NCBI RefSeq assembly: GCF_003058055.1
Contig: NZ_QBTZ01000001.1
Location: 3,056,001 to 3,120,000, forward strand
From: Acidovorax sp. 107
Lineage (GTDB): Bacteria > Pseudomonadota > Gammaproteobacteria > Burkholderiales > Burkholderiaceae_C
DNA length: 64,000 nt
Reading direction: 5' to 3'
Shown: positions 24,054 through 34,663 of the stretch, one piece after another
Numbering within the stretch: position 1 is the stretch's first letter
Layout of the letters: every line of letters starts with the position of its first letter
The notes under the pieces: generated by a model
Databases searched by the model: none
What the model saw: the letters and a program-made list of their open reading frames with translations, nothing else
Told to the model about the DNA's origin: nothing
Position numbers and translations under genes: made by a program

Positions 24054-27000
24054 TCAGGCCGACGCTTTTTTCAGATACGGCGCCAGATACCGCCCCGTGT
24101 GGCTGGCCGGGTTGGCCGCCAGTTCCTCGGGCGTGCCCACGCCCACCACGGTGCCGCCGCCCGCACCGCCCTCGGGACCCATGTCGATGAGCCAGTCGGC
24201 GGTTTTGATCACATCGAGGTTGTGCTCGATGATGACGATGGTGTTGCCCGCGTCGCGCAGCTGGTGCAGCACCTTCAGCAGCAGGTCGATGTCGGCAAAG
24301 TGCAGGCCGGTGGTGGGCTCGTCCAGGATGTAGAGCGTGCGGCCCGTGTCGCGCTTGCTCAGCTCTTGCGCCAGCTTCACGCGCTGCGCCTCGCCGCCCG
24401 AGAGCGTGGTCGCCGCCTGGCCCAGACGGATGTACGACAGGCCCACGTCCAGCAGCGTCTGCAGCTTGCGCGCGATGGTGGGCACGTCCTTGAAGTACGC
24501 CGCCGCGTCTTCCACCGTCAGCTCCAGGATCTGCGCAATGTTCTTGCCCTTCCACTGCACTTCCAGCGTTTCGCGGTTGTAGCGTTGGCCGTGGCAGATG
24601 TCGCAGGGCACGTACACGTCGGGCAGAAAGTGCATCTCCACCTTCACCACGCCGTCGCCCTGGCAGGCCTCGCAACGGCCGCCGCCGGACGACTGCGACA
24701 CGTTGAAACTGAAGCGCCCCGGACCATAGCCACGTTCTTTGGCAGTGTTGGTCTCGGCCATGAGTTCGCGGATGGGGGTGAACAGGCCCGTGTAGGTGGC
24801 GGGGTTGCTGCGCGGCGTGCGGCCAATAGGGCTCTGGTCCACGTTGATGACCTTGTCGAAGTACTCGATGCCAACGATCTCTTCGTGTGCGGCGGGTTCT
24901 TCGTGCGCACGGTGCACCTGCCGCGCCACGGCGGCGTACAGCGTGTCGTTGACCAGCGTGCTCTTGCCCGAGCCCGAGACCCCCGTCACGCAGGTGAGCA
25001 GGCCCACTGGGAAGTCCACCGTCACGCCCTTGAGGTTGTTGCCCGAGGCGCCCACCACGCGCAGCGCCTGCACGGCACCTTGGCGCGCATGGTGCTCGGC
25101 CATGCGCTCGGCACGGCGCTTGCTGGCTTCGGTTTGCGGAAAGCGCGATTTGGCCTTGGCCTCGACCACGGGCGCGGGCTGGTCCAGCACGGGCAGCCAC
25201 GGCGTGCGGCGCTGGGGCACGGCAATGGTGCGCGCGCCCGACAGGTACTGGCCGGTGAGCGACTGGGCATTGGCGCGCACTTCGTCATACGTGCCCTGCG
25301 CCATCACCCGCCCGCCATGCACGCCCGCGCCGGGCCCCATGTCGATCACATAGTCGGCGGCGCGCATCATGTCCTCGTCGTGCTCCACCACGATCACGCT
25401 GTTGCCAATGTCGCGCAGGTGCTGCAGCGTGGCGATCAGACGGTCGTTGTCGCGCTGGTGCAGGCCGATGCTGGGCTCGTCGAGCACATACATCACGCCC
25501 GTCAGGCCCGAGCCGATTTGCGACGCCAGGCGGATGCGCTGCGCCTCGCCGCCGGAGAGCGTCTCGGCGCTGCGGTCCAGGCTCAGATAGCTCAGGCCCA
25601 CGTCGTTCAAAAACTGCAGGCGCGTGGCGATCTCACGCACCACCTTGTCGGCAATCTCGGCCTTGGCGCCGGTGAGCTGCAGGGCGCGGAACCACGCGTG
25701 GGCATCGCTCAGCGTGGCGTGGCTCACTTCGTAGATGGCGTGGGCCTGTTCGCCCTCACCCACCTTCACATGGCGGGCCTCGCGGCGCAGGCGCACGCCG
25801 TGGCATTCGGGACAGGGCTGGGTGCTGCGAAAGCGTGCCAGGTCTTCGCGCACCACCACCGAATCCGTCTCGCGGTAGCGGCGCGCCATGTTGGGCAGGA
25901 TGCCCTCGAACGGGTGCTTTTTGGTGTGCACCTTGCCCTTGGAGGCGCCGCTGTCCATGATGTAGCTGAAGGCGATTTCTTCGTCGCCTGAGCCGTGCAG
26001 GATGGCGTGCTGCACCGGCGCAGGCAGCGATTCAAACGGCGCCTCGATGTCGAACACATAGTGCCGGGCCAGGCTCTCCAGCATCGCAAAGTAGTAGCCG
26101 TTGCGCCGGTCCCAGCCCTTGATGGCGCCGCTGGCCAGGCTCAGCGTGGGGAAGGCGACCACACGCGCCGGGTCGAACACCTCACGCTGGCCAATGCCGT
26201 CGCAGGCGGGGCAGGCGCCCATGGGCGAGTTGAAAGAGAACAGGCGCGGCTCCAGCTCGGCCAGCGAATAGCTGCACACCGGGCACGCGAACTTGCTGCT
26301 GAACAGGTGCTCCTGCCCCGTGTCCATCTCCAGCGCCAACACGCGACCATTGCCGTCATGGCCGCCCACGCGCAGGGCGGCCTCGATGCTCTCTGCCAGG
26401 CGCTGCTGCAGGTCGGCCCGCACCTTGATGCGGTCGATCACCACGTCAATGTCGTGCTTCTCGGTTTTCTTGAGTGCGGGCAGGTTCTCGTGTTCGTAGA
26501 TCTGGCCATCCACGCGGAAGCGGATATAGCCCAGCGCCTGCATCTGCGCAAACAGCTCGGTGAACTCGCCCTTCTTCTCGCGCGCCACAGGGGCGAGGAT
26601 CATGAGCTTGGTGTCCTCGGGCAGCGCCAGCACGGCGTCCACCATCTGGCTCACCGTCTGCGCCGCCAGCGGCAGGCCGTGGTCCGGGCAGAACGGGGTG
26701 CCCGCGCGGGCGTACAGCAGGCGCAGGTAGTCGTGGATCTCGGTCACCGTGCCCACGGTGGAGCGCGGGTTGTGGCTGGTGGCCTTCTGCTCGATGCTGA
26801 TGGCGGGCGACAGTCCCTCGATCAGGTCCACATCGGGCTTGTCCAGCCTCCCGAGAAATTGCCGCGCATAAGCCGACAGGCTCTCCACATAGCGCCGCTG
26901 GCCTTCGGCATACAGCGTGTCAAACGCCAGGCTCGACTTGCCCGAACCCGACAACCCCGTAATCACCACCAGCTGGTTGCGCGGAATGTCCAGGTCGATG

Positions 27001-27143
27001 TTCTTGAGGTTGTGCGTGCGCGCGCCACGGATGCTGATGCGCTGCTCGCGCAGGGCGCGGGCGAGGTAGACACCATCGGCGGATCGGTCGTCGGCAACGG
27101 GGGGAGGGGTCACGGGCGGGCTCGGTGCGGGAAAACCCACCAT
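24054..27143 (-). CDS. uvrA: UvrABC system protein A
   Basis: This 1029-residue dimeric ABC-type ATPase recognises damaged DNA and loads UvrB in nucleotide excision repair. The first Walker A is GLSGSGKSS (residues 63-71) and the second GVSGSGKST. Zinc modules are CPVC...CPAC and CEAC...CDIC; ABC signatures are LSGGEAQRI and LSGGEAQRV, and Walker B is [10 protein letters not shown] / [10 protein letters not shown]. The start is uncertain: ATG 27143 is preferred, 27203 is open but adds unconserved residues. No LexA-type CTGT-N8-ACAG was found upstream. In related genomes an MFS gene and ssb lie next door; here 8.8 kb intervene. Confidence 0.97.
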   Translation of the reverse strand: MVGFPAPSPPVTPPPVADDRSADGVYLARALREQRISIRGARTHNLKNIDLDIPRNQLVVITGLSGSGKSSLAFDTLYAEGQRRYVESLSAYARQFLGRLDKPDVDLIEGLSPAISIEQKATSHNPRSTVGTVTEIHDYLRLLYARAGTPFCPDHGLPLAAQTVSQMVDAVLALPEDTKLMILAPVAREKKGEFTELFAQMQALGYIRFRVDGQIYEHENLPALKKTEKHDIDVVIDRIKVRADLQQRLAESIEAALRVGGHDGNGRVLALEMDTGQEHLFSSKFACPVCSYSLAELEPRLFSFNSPMGACPACDGIGQREVFDPARVVAFPTLSLASGAIKGWDRRNGYYFAMLESLARHYVFDIEAPFESLPAPVQHAILHGSGDEEIAFSYIMDSGASKGKVHTKKHPFEGILPNMARRYRETDSVVVREDLARFRSTQPCPECHGVRLRREARHVKVGEGEQAHAIYEVSHATLSDAHAWFRALQLTGAKAEIADKVVREIATRLQFLNDVGLSYLSLDRSAETLSGGEAQRIRLASQIGSGLTGVMYVLDEPSIGLHQRDNDRLIATLQHLRDIGNSVIVVEHDEDMMRAADYVIDMGPGAGVHGGRVMAQGTYDEVRANAQSLTGQYLSGARTIAVPQRRTPWLPVLDQPAPVVEAKAKSRFPQTEASKRRAERMAEHHARQGAVQALRVVGASGNNLKGVTVDFPVGLLTCVTGVSGSGKSTLVNDTLYAAVARQVHRAHEEPAAHEEIVGIEYFDKVINVDQSPIGRTPRSNPATYTGLFTPIRELMAETNTAKERGYGPGRFSFNVSQSSGGGRCEACQGDGVVKVEMHFLPDVYVPCDICHGQRYNRETLEVQWKGKNIAQILELTVEDAAAYFKDVPTIARKLQTLLDVGLSYIRLGQAATTLSGGEAQRVKLAQELSKRDTGRTLYILDEPTTGLHFADIDLLLKVLHQLRDAGNTIVIIEHNLDVIKTADWLIDMGPEGGAGGGTVVGVGTPEELAANPASHTGRYLAPYLKKASA

Positions 27144-27232
27144 GATAGGCGAGAGTCTCTGAGCCGGAGCCTCACTCTTATGACGAAGCGCTGCGCCCTC
27201 CATCCCGGCTTGCTACAGCTACCCCTATAACC

Positions 27233-27262
27233 TTGATCAATTGTTAACATCACCGGTTTAAT
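27233..27262 (+). promoter_or_regulatory. Candidate sigma70 promoter for the large surface protein
   Basis: TTGATC (27233-27238) and TTTAAT (27257-27262) are separated by 18 bp in a locally AT-rich patch, about 80 bp before the start at 27345. Prediction only. Confidence 0.35.
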
Positions 27263-27344
27263 CAATATCCAGTCACGCCTTGGATGCATTTCGCCCGACG
27301 CAACGACCTCGGCGATGCCGAACGCGGGTCTTCGGGAGGAAACA

Positions 27345-30300
27345 ATGAAATGGATTCTGGGCGCAGCCTTGGGCCTGCTCTTGGCTGGAACGTCGCACGC
27401 TGTCAATTACGCCGTACAGGATGGTGGCGCAGCAAACGGCTGCCAGAATGCCTGGCCACCCGCTATCGTCGGTAACTACAACGAAAACGGTACGCTCAAC
27501 GGAGCGCCCCGCTATGACGGAAACGGCTGGTACCTGTACCGTGCATCCGTCTTCGGACAGGACAACTGGGTCGTCAGCAATTCGCTCGGCAGTACGGACC
27601 TCAACAACAGCACCATTGCTTTCTACGCGCTTTCCTCGGCCAGCACGCCTGTCACCGGCACGGGCTACAACAGCACCAACTCGGCCTGCGGCAAGATCAA
27701 CGTACAGCAGGGCGTGACGGTGCCAGCACCTGATGCGCCTACGATCGGCCCGCTGAATTCTGGTGTACAGCCCTACATCTCCGGTGGGAGCACTACCGTA
27801 TATTGGTCCGGGGTGGCCGGCGTGGTGGGCTACAAACTCGATGTAGCGACCGATGCCGCGTTCACAACCTTCCACCCAGGCTATAACGGGCTGGTGATCA
27901 CAGCGTCGCCCACGCCTCCGACCAGCGCCACGGTCACGGGTCTCAGCAACGCTGGCACGACCTACTATTTCCGTGTGCGCTCGTACAACGGCGGCGGTGA
28001 CAGCGTCCCATCGGCCACGGTGAGCACCACCACAGTACCCGCAGCGCCCACCCTACAGGCGGGCACCAATGTGCGCGCCGATCGCTTCACAGCCAACTGG
28101 AATGGCGCCACCGGCGCAGATGCGTACCGCTTGCAGGTATGTACAGACGCAGGGTTTACTTCTTGCATCGCGGGCTACAACCCGGCCAGCGTCGGCGACT
28201 CGCCAGCCCTCGTTTCGGGCCTTGCTCAAGCCACCACCTACTACTACCGTGTATCCGCCGGAAATGCGAACGGCTATAGCGCCTATTCCAGCAGTGCCAA
28301 CGTCACCACCAATACCCGCCCCAGCCTGAGTGGCGGCTTCATGACAAACGGAGCAGTCAACGACAACGCCACGATTGCACCGTTCGCGGGCATCACCGTC
28401 TCGGACGCGAATGGCGACGCAGTCTCGGTACAAATCAGCTACACAGCAGCCAATGGCACGCTCTCGGGCACAGGGCTCACGGGCAGCGCGGGCAGCTATG
28501 TCTTGACAGCCCAGACACCAGCCACAGTGACCAGCAACCTGCGGGGTCTGGTATTTACGCCCACCTACCAGCAAGGGCCAACAGGGAGCACGGTGACCAC
28601 CACGTTCACGCTGGTCCCTGACGACGGCACCGATGTCGGCACCAGCAACAGCACCACCAAGGTGACCACCACAATGACCAACGTCGCGCCCAGCTTCGTT
28701 GGTGCCACGACAACGATTACGGTCAGCGCGAACGCGGCCTCTACCGACATCAAGTCATTGCTGCACGTGAGCGATACCGACACGGGCCAGACAGAGATAT
28801 GGTCCGTGCAGACGTCACCGGTGCACGGAACGCTCACCATCAGCGGCACAGCGACTCCCTCGGGAGGAACCGACATTGCACCTTCTGGCACCATCACTTA
28901 CACCCCCGCAACCAACTACAGCGGCAATGACAGTTTTGCAGTGCGGGTGAGCGACGGCTCCGATGGCGACGTACGCACTATCACGGTGACGGTGCAGGCC
29001 GTGGCCCCCGGAGCCCCCACCATCGGCACCGCCACAGCAGGCGATACGCAGGCCAGCGTCACATTCACAGCACCCGTCAGCAATGGCGGATCGCCCATCA
29101 CCACCTACACCGCCACCTCCAGTCCGGACGGCAAGACCGGCACCTGCGCCGGGCCCACTGCCTGCGCCATCACCGTGGGGTCGCTGACCAACGGGCAGGC
29201 CTACACCTTCACGGTGACGGCCACCAATGGCGTGGGCACCAGCTCGGCCTCAGGGGCGTCCAATTCGGTCACGCCCAAGGCCAACCAGATCATCACGTTC
29301 GCGCAACCCATCAGCTACAACTTTGGCGCCACGCCGACATTGAACGCCACGTCCAGTTCAGGCCTGACCGTGTCGTTCACTTCATCCACCACGGGCGTGT
29401 GCACCATCACCACCGGTGGCGCGCTGACATTCGCCGCCGCCGGCATCTGCACCATCGATGCCGACCAGGCGGGCAATGCATCCACCAATGCAGCCACCAC
29501 CGTGACGCGCTCGTTCATGGTGAATGCCGTTATGCCGAGCGCACCCACCATCGGCACCGCCACAGCGGGCAACGCGCAGGCCACCGTCACGTTCACAGCA
29601 CCTGTCAGCAATGGCGGCTCGCCCATCACCACCTACACCGCTACCTCCAGTCCGGACGGCAAGACCGGCACCTGCGCAGGGCCCGCTGCTTGCTCCATCA
29701 CCGTGGCATCCCTGACCAATGGAACGGCTTACACCTTTACCGTTACGGCCACCAACAGCGCGGGTACGGGGGGAGCGTCCGCCAACTCCAATTCCGTCAC
29801 GCCCAAAGGCGCGCAGATGATCACGTTCGCCAACCCTGGCGCGCAAAACTTCGGCACCAGCCCGAACCTGAGCGTCTTGAATGGTGGTGCATCGTCCACT
29901 TCTGGGCTGGTGGTGGGCTTTACCTCTTCCACGACAGGCGTGTGCACCGTCACGCCCGGCGGCGTGCTGACGTTCGTCACGGCGGGCAATTGCACCATCA
30001 ACGCCGACCAGGCGGGCAACAGCAGCTATTTGCCAGCCACGCAAGTGAGCCGAACATTCATCGTCAACGCCGTGGTCCCCGGCGCGCCGACCATCGGCAC
30101 CGCCACGGCGGGCGACACACAGGCCTCGGTGAGCTTCACTGCGCCCGCCAACACCGGCGGGACAAGCATCACCAGCTATACCGTCACGGTCAGCCCTGCG
30201 GATGTTGCGCCTGTCAATGGAGCGGGCTCGCCCATCGTGGTCACGGGTCTCACCAACGGTACGGCCTACACCTTCACCGTCACGGCGGACAATTTTGCGG

Positions 30301-31112
30301 GCACGGGCCCGGCATCGTCCAGCTCCAATTCCGTCACGCCCAAAGGCGGGCAGACGATCACGTTCGCCAACCCTGGCGCGCAAAACTTCGGCACCAGTCC
30401 TACGCTCACTGCCACCTCGGATTCAGGTTTGACACCCACTTTCACGTCGTCCACGACTGGGGTGTGCACCATCACCACGGGCGGTGCACTGACCTTTGTA
30501 ACGGCGGGCTCCTGCACGATCAATGCCGACCAGGCGGGCGACAGCAGCCACCTTCCCGCTACCCAGGTCTCCCGCAGCTTTGCCGTCAACCCAGTTCTGT
30601 CCGCCTCTGGTTCCGTGGCAGGGATGGCAGGTGTCGTGACCGCAACGCTGTCGGGTGCCGCCACCTGCACATTCGCGCCCGGTGCCACCAGTTTCATGGT
30701 GCCCACGGGCATGCCGGCCGGAGTGTCGGTGCCCCATGGGGCCTTTCAGTTTCAGGCGACAGGGTGTGCCGTTGGCGGTGCGACCATCACGTTGCAGTAC
30801 CCTTCGGCGCTGCCCGCAGGCATTCAGTTCTGGAAGTACGGCCCGGCCACGGCGGGAGCACCGACTTCCACCTGGTTCGCCTGGACAGGAGCCACCCTCA
30901 GCCCGGACCGGCGGACCGTGACCTACACCGTGACTGACAACGGCATCGGCGATGCGGACGGTGCAGTCGGAAGCATCCGTGATCCCTTCGCCCCCGCGTT
31001 TTTCGTGAGCGTTGGCGCTGCGACCATTCCCGTGGACAACCCCTGGGCCCTGGGTGTGCTGGTTGCGATCATGGCCTGGCTGGGTGTACGGCGTCGGCAC
31101 CTGCGCATCTGA
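27345..31112 (+). CDS. Large Fn3/Ig-like repeat surface protein with IPTL-like C-terminal sorting tail
   Basis: A 1255-residue secreted protein: signal peptide MKWILGAALGLLLAGTSHA, an unrecognised domain to about residue 130, two Fn3-like domains, two cadherin/VCBS-like domains (ITVSDANGDAVSV; NYSGNDSFAVRVSDG), three tandem Fn3-plus-Ig-like units, and a choice-of-anchor U type domain (WKYGPATAG, then VTDNGIGDADGAVGS). The tail IPVDNPWALG, hydrophobic stretch and RRRH is a variant of IPTL-CTERM, the substrate tail of exosortase-type systems. It would be processed at the membrane and displayed or released. GGGAGGA at 27334 fixes the start. No exosortase is present in the window. Adhesion is inferred only from architecture. 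Confidence 0.85.
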   Translation: MKWILGAALGLLLAGTSHAVNYAVQDGGAANGCQNAWPPAIVGNYNENGTLNGAPRYDGNGWYLYRASVFGQDNWVVSNSLGSTDLNNSTIAFYALSSASTPVTGTGYNSTNSACGKINVQQGVTVPAPDAPTIGPLNSGVQPYISGGSTTVYWSGVAGVVGYKLDVATDAAFTTFHPGYNGLVITASPTPPTSATVTGLSNAGTTYYFRVRSYNGGGDSVPSATVSTTTVPAAPTLQAGTNVRADRFTANWNGATGADAYRLQVCTDAGFTSCIAGYNPASVGDSPALVSGLAQATTYYYRVSAGNANGYSAYSSSANVTTNTRPSLSGGFMTNGAVNDNATIAPFAGITVSDANGDAVSVQISYTAANGTLSGTGLTGSAGSYVLTAQTPATVTSNLRGLVFTPTYQQGPTGSTVTTTFTLVPDDGTDVGTSNSTTKVTTTMTNVAPSFVGATTTITVSANAASTDIKSLLHVSDTDTGQTEIWSVQTSPVHGTLTISGTATPSGGTDIAPSGTITYTPATNYSGNDSFAVRVSDGSDGDVRTITVTVQAVAPGAPTIGTATAGDTQASVTFTAPVSNGGSPITTYTATSSPDGKTGTCAGPTACAITVGSLTNGQAYTFTVTATNGVGTSSASGASNSVTPKANQIITFAQPISYNFGATPTLNATSSSGLTVSFTSSTTGVCTITTGGALTFAAAGICTIDADQAGNASTNAATTVTRSFMVNAVMPSAPTIGTATAGNAQATVTFTAPVSNGGSPITTYTATSSPDGKTGTCAGPAACSITVASLTNGTAYTFTVTATNSAGTGGASANSNSVTPKGAQMITFANPGAQNFGTSPNLSVLNGGASSTSGLVVGFTSSTTGVCTVTPGGVLTFVTAGNCTINADQAGNSSYLPATQVSRTFIVNAVVPGAPTIGTATAGDTQASVSFTAPANTGGTSITSYTVTVSPADVAPVNGAGSPIVVTGLTNGTAYTFTVTADNFAGTGPASSSSNSVTPKGGQTITFANPGAQNFGTSPTLTATSDSGLTPTFTSSTTGVCTITTGGALTFVTAGSCTINADQAGDSSHLPATQVSRSFAVNPVLSASGSVAGMAGVVTATLSGAATCTFAPGATSFMVPTGMPAGVSVPHGAFQFQATGCAVGGATITLQYPSALPAGIQFWKYGPATAGAPTSTWFAWTGATLSPDRRTVTYTVTDNGIGDADGAVGSIRDPFAPAFFVSVGAATIPVDNPWALGVLVAIMAWLGVRRRHLRI
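29001..30596 (+). repeat. Three tandem Fn3 plus Ig-like coding units
   Basis: Units at about 29001-29528, 29529-30071 and 30072-30596 each encode a PTIGTATAG-led Fn3 domain followed by an Ig-like block ending in an FTSSTTGVCT / INADQAG pattern. They have diverged at the DNA level, the third most in its Fn3 part, so they are older than the duplication in the next surface gene. Confidence 0.75.
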
Positions 31113-31126
31113 ACGCCGGGGCCGCA

Positions 31127-32182
31127 ATGCCATCCACCGCAACATTGCCTTCCACTGTCTTCGCCACCAACCACCTGGCGGCCGAGGAGCGCTTTGAGGC
31201 CTGGCGCAGCAGCATTTCAGTGATCTTCGACGTCGCTCCCATGGGGCGCGAGCCGCCCGGTGACTTCCAGGCCTCGGTCACCGCCAGCCACCTGGGCGCG
31301 CTGCTGGTGGGCGACCTGCATTTTGGCCCGCAGCAATTCTCACGCGGTTCGCCGCGCGTGGCGCGCGACGGGGTCGACCACTATCTGGTGCAGTGGTACC
31401 GGAGCGGGGGTTTCGTGGGTCAACACGACGACCGTGCCGACATGGCGGTGCATGCGGGCGACATCACCGTGTTCGACCTGGGGCGCACGCAGCGCACCTA
31501 TGCCCAGCCGTCACATGTGTTGTCGCTCGTCGTGCCGCGCGAGATCGCCGCCGAGTCCTTCGGCAAGCGCGACGCGAACCTGCACGGCACCGTGCTGCGC
31601 CAGGGCACCGCGCTGGGCGGGCTGCTCAGCGACTATCTGCGGTCCCTGCATCACCGCCTGCCGGACATCACGCTCGCTGAAGCGCCTGCCGTGGTGCAGG
31701 CCACTACCCAGATGCTCGCGGCCTGCCTGCGGCCCAGCCGCCATACCCTGGCCCAGGCACGCGCCGAAGTGCAGGGTGTGACGCTGGAGCGCATCCAGCG
31801 CCACATCGCGCAGAACCTGGCCACACCACTTGGGCCCGACGTGCTGTGCCACCGCTTCGGCATCTCGCGCAGCATGCTGTACCGCCTGTTCGAGCCGCTG
31901 GGCGGCGTGGCGCACTATGTGCAGCAGCGCCGCCTGCTGCGCGCCTTCCATGCCCTGGCCAGCCCGGCCAACCGGCGCCTGCGGGTGGCCGAGGTGGCCG
32001 CGCGCAACGGGTTCCTGAGCGAGGCGCATTTCAGCCGCACTTTCCGAGCGGCCTTCGGTCTCACGCCCAGCGATGTGCGGGCCATGGCCGCTGGCACATC
32101 GGTCGGAGCGGCCGGCGCCGCCGGCAATGTGGGCCGTTCGACGGCCGAGTACGCAGACTGGGTGCGCGCGCTGCAGGTTTAG
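31127..32182 (+). CDS. AraC-family transcriptional regulator
   Basis: The 351-residue regulator has an N-terminal AraC-binding-like domain (HLAAEERFEAWRSSIS, then a ITVFDLGRTQRTY segment) and two C-terminal helix-turn-helix units (LCHRFGISRSMLYRLFEPLG; VAARNGFLSEAHFSRTFRAAFG). It lies 14 bp after the first surface protein gene and 120 bp before the second, all on one strand, so it probably regulates one or both. The effector is unknown. Confidence 0.92.
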   Translation: MPSTATLPSTVFATNHLAAEERFEAWRSSISVIFDVAPMGREPPGDFQASVTASHLGALLVGDLHFGPQQFSRGSPRVARDGVDHYLVQWYRSGGFVGQHDDRADMAVHAGDITVFDLGRTQRTYAQPSHVLSLVVPREIAAESFGKRDANLHGTVLRQGTALGGLLSDYLRSLHHRLPDITLAEAPAVVQATTQMLAACLRPSRHTLAQARAEVQGVTLERIQRHIAQNLATPLGPDVLCHRFGISRSMLYRLFEPLGGVAHYVQQRRLLRAFHALASPANRRLRVAEVAARNGFLSEAHFSRTFRAAFGLTPSDVRAMAAGTSVGAAGAAGNVGRSTAEYADWVRALQV

Positions 32183-32302
32183 GCTGCGCAGCGGGCACCG
32201 TCTGGAACGGGTAGTCAAGAACGCCAAAACGCCCAGTCAAGCCAACCTGCCGGCGGCGCCTAGCATGGGCCAACGCCTGTTCACACTATTGCGCGCGACC
32301 CC

Positions 32303-34663
32303 ATGCATTTCATTCGCCATCTGGCTGCGGCTGTGCTCGTGGCCGTGCTGTGCTGTCCGCTGCTGGCCAGCACCCTGCCTGCCGTTACCAGCGTAGCGCC
32401 CACCGAGGGCCTGACCATGGGCTGGACCCAGGTGGTCTTCACCGGCACCAACCTGGGCAGCACCTCGGCCGTGCGCTTTGACGGCGTGGACGCCACCAAT
32501 CTGTTCGTGGACGGCAGCGGCACCCGCGTCACGGCCACCACGCCAGCACACGCCCGGGGCACCGTTGCGGTGGAACTGGTCACCGCCCAAGGCACGGCAG
32601 CGGCGGGCAACTTCACCTATGTGCCCCAGCCGGACATCACCAACTGGAGCCCCGGCGGAGGCTCAATGCTCGGCGGCACGGTGGTCACCATCACCGGCAG
32701 CGGGTTCACCGGTGCTTCGACAGTGTTGTTCGGGAGCCAGCCCGCCACCAGCTTCACGGTGGACAGCGACACGCAGATCACCGCTGTCGCGCCGCCCCAG
32801 GCCGCGGGCCTCACGGTGATGTTCGAGGTCGCCACGCCCATTGCCCATATGCCGCACCCCATCGGCTATTTCACCTACACCGTGCCGCCAGAACTGCGGC
32901 CCACCGTCACCAGCGTAGCGCCCACCGAGGGCCTGACCATGGGTTGGACCCAGGTGGTCTTCACCGGCACCAACCTGGGCAGCACCTCGGCCGTGCGCTT
33001 TGACGGCGTGGACGCCACCAATCTGTTCGTGGACGGCAGCGGCACCCGCGTCACGGCCACCACGCCAGCACACGCCCGGGGCACCGTTGCGGTGGAACTG
33101 GTCACCGCCCAAGGCACGGCAGCGGCGGGCAACTTCACCTATGTGCCCCAGCCGGACATCACCAACTGGAGCCCCGGCGGAGGCTCAATGCTCGGCGGCA
33201 CGGTGGTCACCATCACCGGCAGCGGGTTCACCGGTGCTTCGACAGTGTTGTTCGGGAGCCAGCCCGCCACCAGCTTCACGGTGGACAGCGACACGCAGAT
33301 CACCGCTGTCGCGCCGCCCCAGGCCGCGGGCCTCACGGTGATGTTCGAGGTCGCCACGCCCATTGCCCATATGCCGCACCCCATCGGCTATTTCACCTAC
33401 ACCGTGCCGCCAGAACTGCGGCCCACCGTCACCAGCGTAGCACCGCGCTGGAATCCCCCTGCAGGCGGGGTGCCGGTGGTGCTAACCGGCGCCAACCTCA
33501 CGGGCACCACGGCGGTGCGCTTTGCCGGCCAGCCGGCCCTCTCCTTCACCGTGGACAGCGCCACGCAGGTGACCGCCATTCCTCCCCCTGCGCCGTTGCA
33601 ATCGGGAGGCGTGGAGATCACGACCAGCCTCGGCACGGCCCAGGGCTTTTTCCTATATGCCCTAGCGCCGGTCTTGGCCAGCGCCAGCCCTGCCACTGGA
33701 CCAACGACTGGCGACACCCCAGTAACGCTACGCGGCAGCGGCCTGCTGAGTACGACAGGCGTAAGCTTCGGCGGCGTGGCGGCCCGCAGTTTCAATGTGG
33801 TGGACGACACCCGCATCGACGCGGTTACCCCTGCCCATGCCGCAGGCTCTGCCTCTGTGCAGGTGGTGGCAGAGAGCGGAACGGCAATGCTGGACGGTAC
33901 GGTTTTCACCTTCACCGCGCCGGCCATCGACGGCGCCTGCGGCGCGGCGGACGGGCTGGAGCGCGTCACCCCGCCGACGGTCGGCCTGTGCAGCGCCGGT
34001 GTGGCAGGCAGCGTGGCCGCAGCCTCGGGAGCTTTTGCCTGGACCTGCGCGGGCCAGAACGGCGGGGCCAGCTCCCGCCAGTGCAACGCGTCCTGGCCCA
34101 TGTCCGGTGTCGGGGGGCTGCGCGCATCCCTCACGTTGCCCGACCCGGCCGCCAACCAGGGCTGGGGCCTGGATGCCGCAGCGTTCGATGCCACGTTGCC
34201 CGCGCCACTGCCTAGCGGCGCGAGCACGCAGCACCGGGCATTGCGCCTGGTGCTCAGCGGCGGTGGCGTTGGCTCCAGCGCCCAGTTCACGGTGCAATAC
34301 AGCGAGCCCGTGGCAGCAGGTGCCGTCTACCTCAAATACGGCCCCAGCCCCCCAGGTCTGAACTGTGCCGGTGCCGCCTGCGCCCAGCCCCACTGGTATG
34401 CGCTGCCCGGCAACGCGGCGGTGTTTGCCCCCGACCGGCGCAGTGTGACGCTGACGCTGACCGACGGCGGTCTGGGCGACACCGACGCTGTGCCTGGTCG
34501 GATCACCGATCCCGGGCTGCCGGTGCTGCTGGCCGGAGCAGGTGGAGGGGTTGGACTGATGTCCGTGCCCGTACTGGGCCCCGGGGCGGTGGCTGGATTG
34601 GCGTTGTTGTTGGTATTGCCCCTATTTGGCGGATTGGGACATCGGCTCAGTCAAAAAAAATAG
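32303..34663 (+). CDS. IPT/TIG repeat surface protein with hydrophobic C-terminal tail
   Basis: A 786-residue secreted protein: signal peptide (MHFIRHLAAAVLVAVLCCPL), six IPT/TIG Ig-like domains to about residue 530, a Cys-bearing module (CGAADGLERVTPPTVGLCS, WTCAGQNGG) common in IPTL-tailed proteins, and a choice-of-anchor U type domain (YLKYGPSPPG, LTDGGLGDTDAVPG). The tail is VPVLGPGAVAGLALLLVLPL followed by HRLSQKK, a looser match to sorting tails. IPT domains 1-2 and 3-4 are copies of each other, identical in protein. Function is probably surface binding or matrix; this is inferred from domains alone. Confidence 0.85.
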   Translation: MHFIRHLAAAVLVAVLCCPLLASTLPAVTSVAPTEGLTMGWTQVVFTGTNLGSTSAVRFDGVDATNLFVDGSGTRVTATTPAHARGTVAVELVTAQGTAAAGNFTYVPQPDITNWSPGGGSMLGGTVVTITGSGFTGASTVLFGSQPATSFTVDSDTQITAVAPPQAAGLTVMFEVATPIAHMPHPIGYFTYTVPPELRPTVTSVAPTEGLTMGWTQVVFTGTNLGSTSAVRFDGVDATNLFVDGSGTRVTATTPAHARGTVAVELVTAQGTAAAGNFTYVPQPDITNWSPGGGSMLGGTVVTITGSGFTGASTVLFGSQPATSFTVDSDTQITAVAPPQAAGLTVMFEVATPIAHMPHPIGYFTYTVPPELRPTVTSVAPRWNPPAGGVPVVLTGANLTGTTAVRFAGQPALSFTVDSATQVTAIPPPAPLQSGGVEITTSLGTAQGFFLYALAPVLASASPATGPTTGDTPVTLRGSGLLSTTGVSFGGVAARSFNVVDDTRIDAVTPAHAAGSASVQVVAESGTAMLDGTVFTFTAPAIDGACGAADGLERVTPPTVGLCSAGVAGSVAAASGAFAWTCAGQNGGASSRQCNASWPMSGVGGLRASLTLPDPAANQGWGLDAAAFDATLPAPLPSGASTQHRALRLVLSGGGVGSSAQFTVQYSEPVAAGAVYLKYGPSPPGLNCAGAACAQPHWYALPGNAAVFAPDRRSVTLTLTDGGLGDTDAVPGRITDPGLPVLLAGAGGGVGLMSVPVLGPGAVAGLALLLVLPLFGGLGHRLSQKK
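32387..33430 (+). repeat. 522-bp near-perfect tandem duplication
   Basis: 32387-32908 and 32909-33430 are direct copies. I see one difference between them (C at 32420, T at 32942; silent). The period is 174 codons, so the frame is kept and each copy encodes the same two IPT/TIG domains. Confidence 0.9.

Noticed and set aside
24099..25991. 630-codon plus-strand frame opposite uvrA
   Set aside because: Shadow of uvrA in high-GC DNA; low-complexity His/Ala/Val composition.
27144..27344. LexA (SOS) box upstream of uvrA
   Set aside because: No CTGT-N8-ACAG or close variant was found; only an ACAG near 27215 without a partner.
29001..30596. Recent duplication of the Fn3/Ig-like units in the first surface protein
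   Set aside because: The units differ at many positions and in length, so they are old repeats, unlike the 522-bp pair at 32387.
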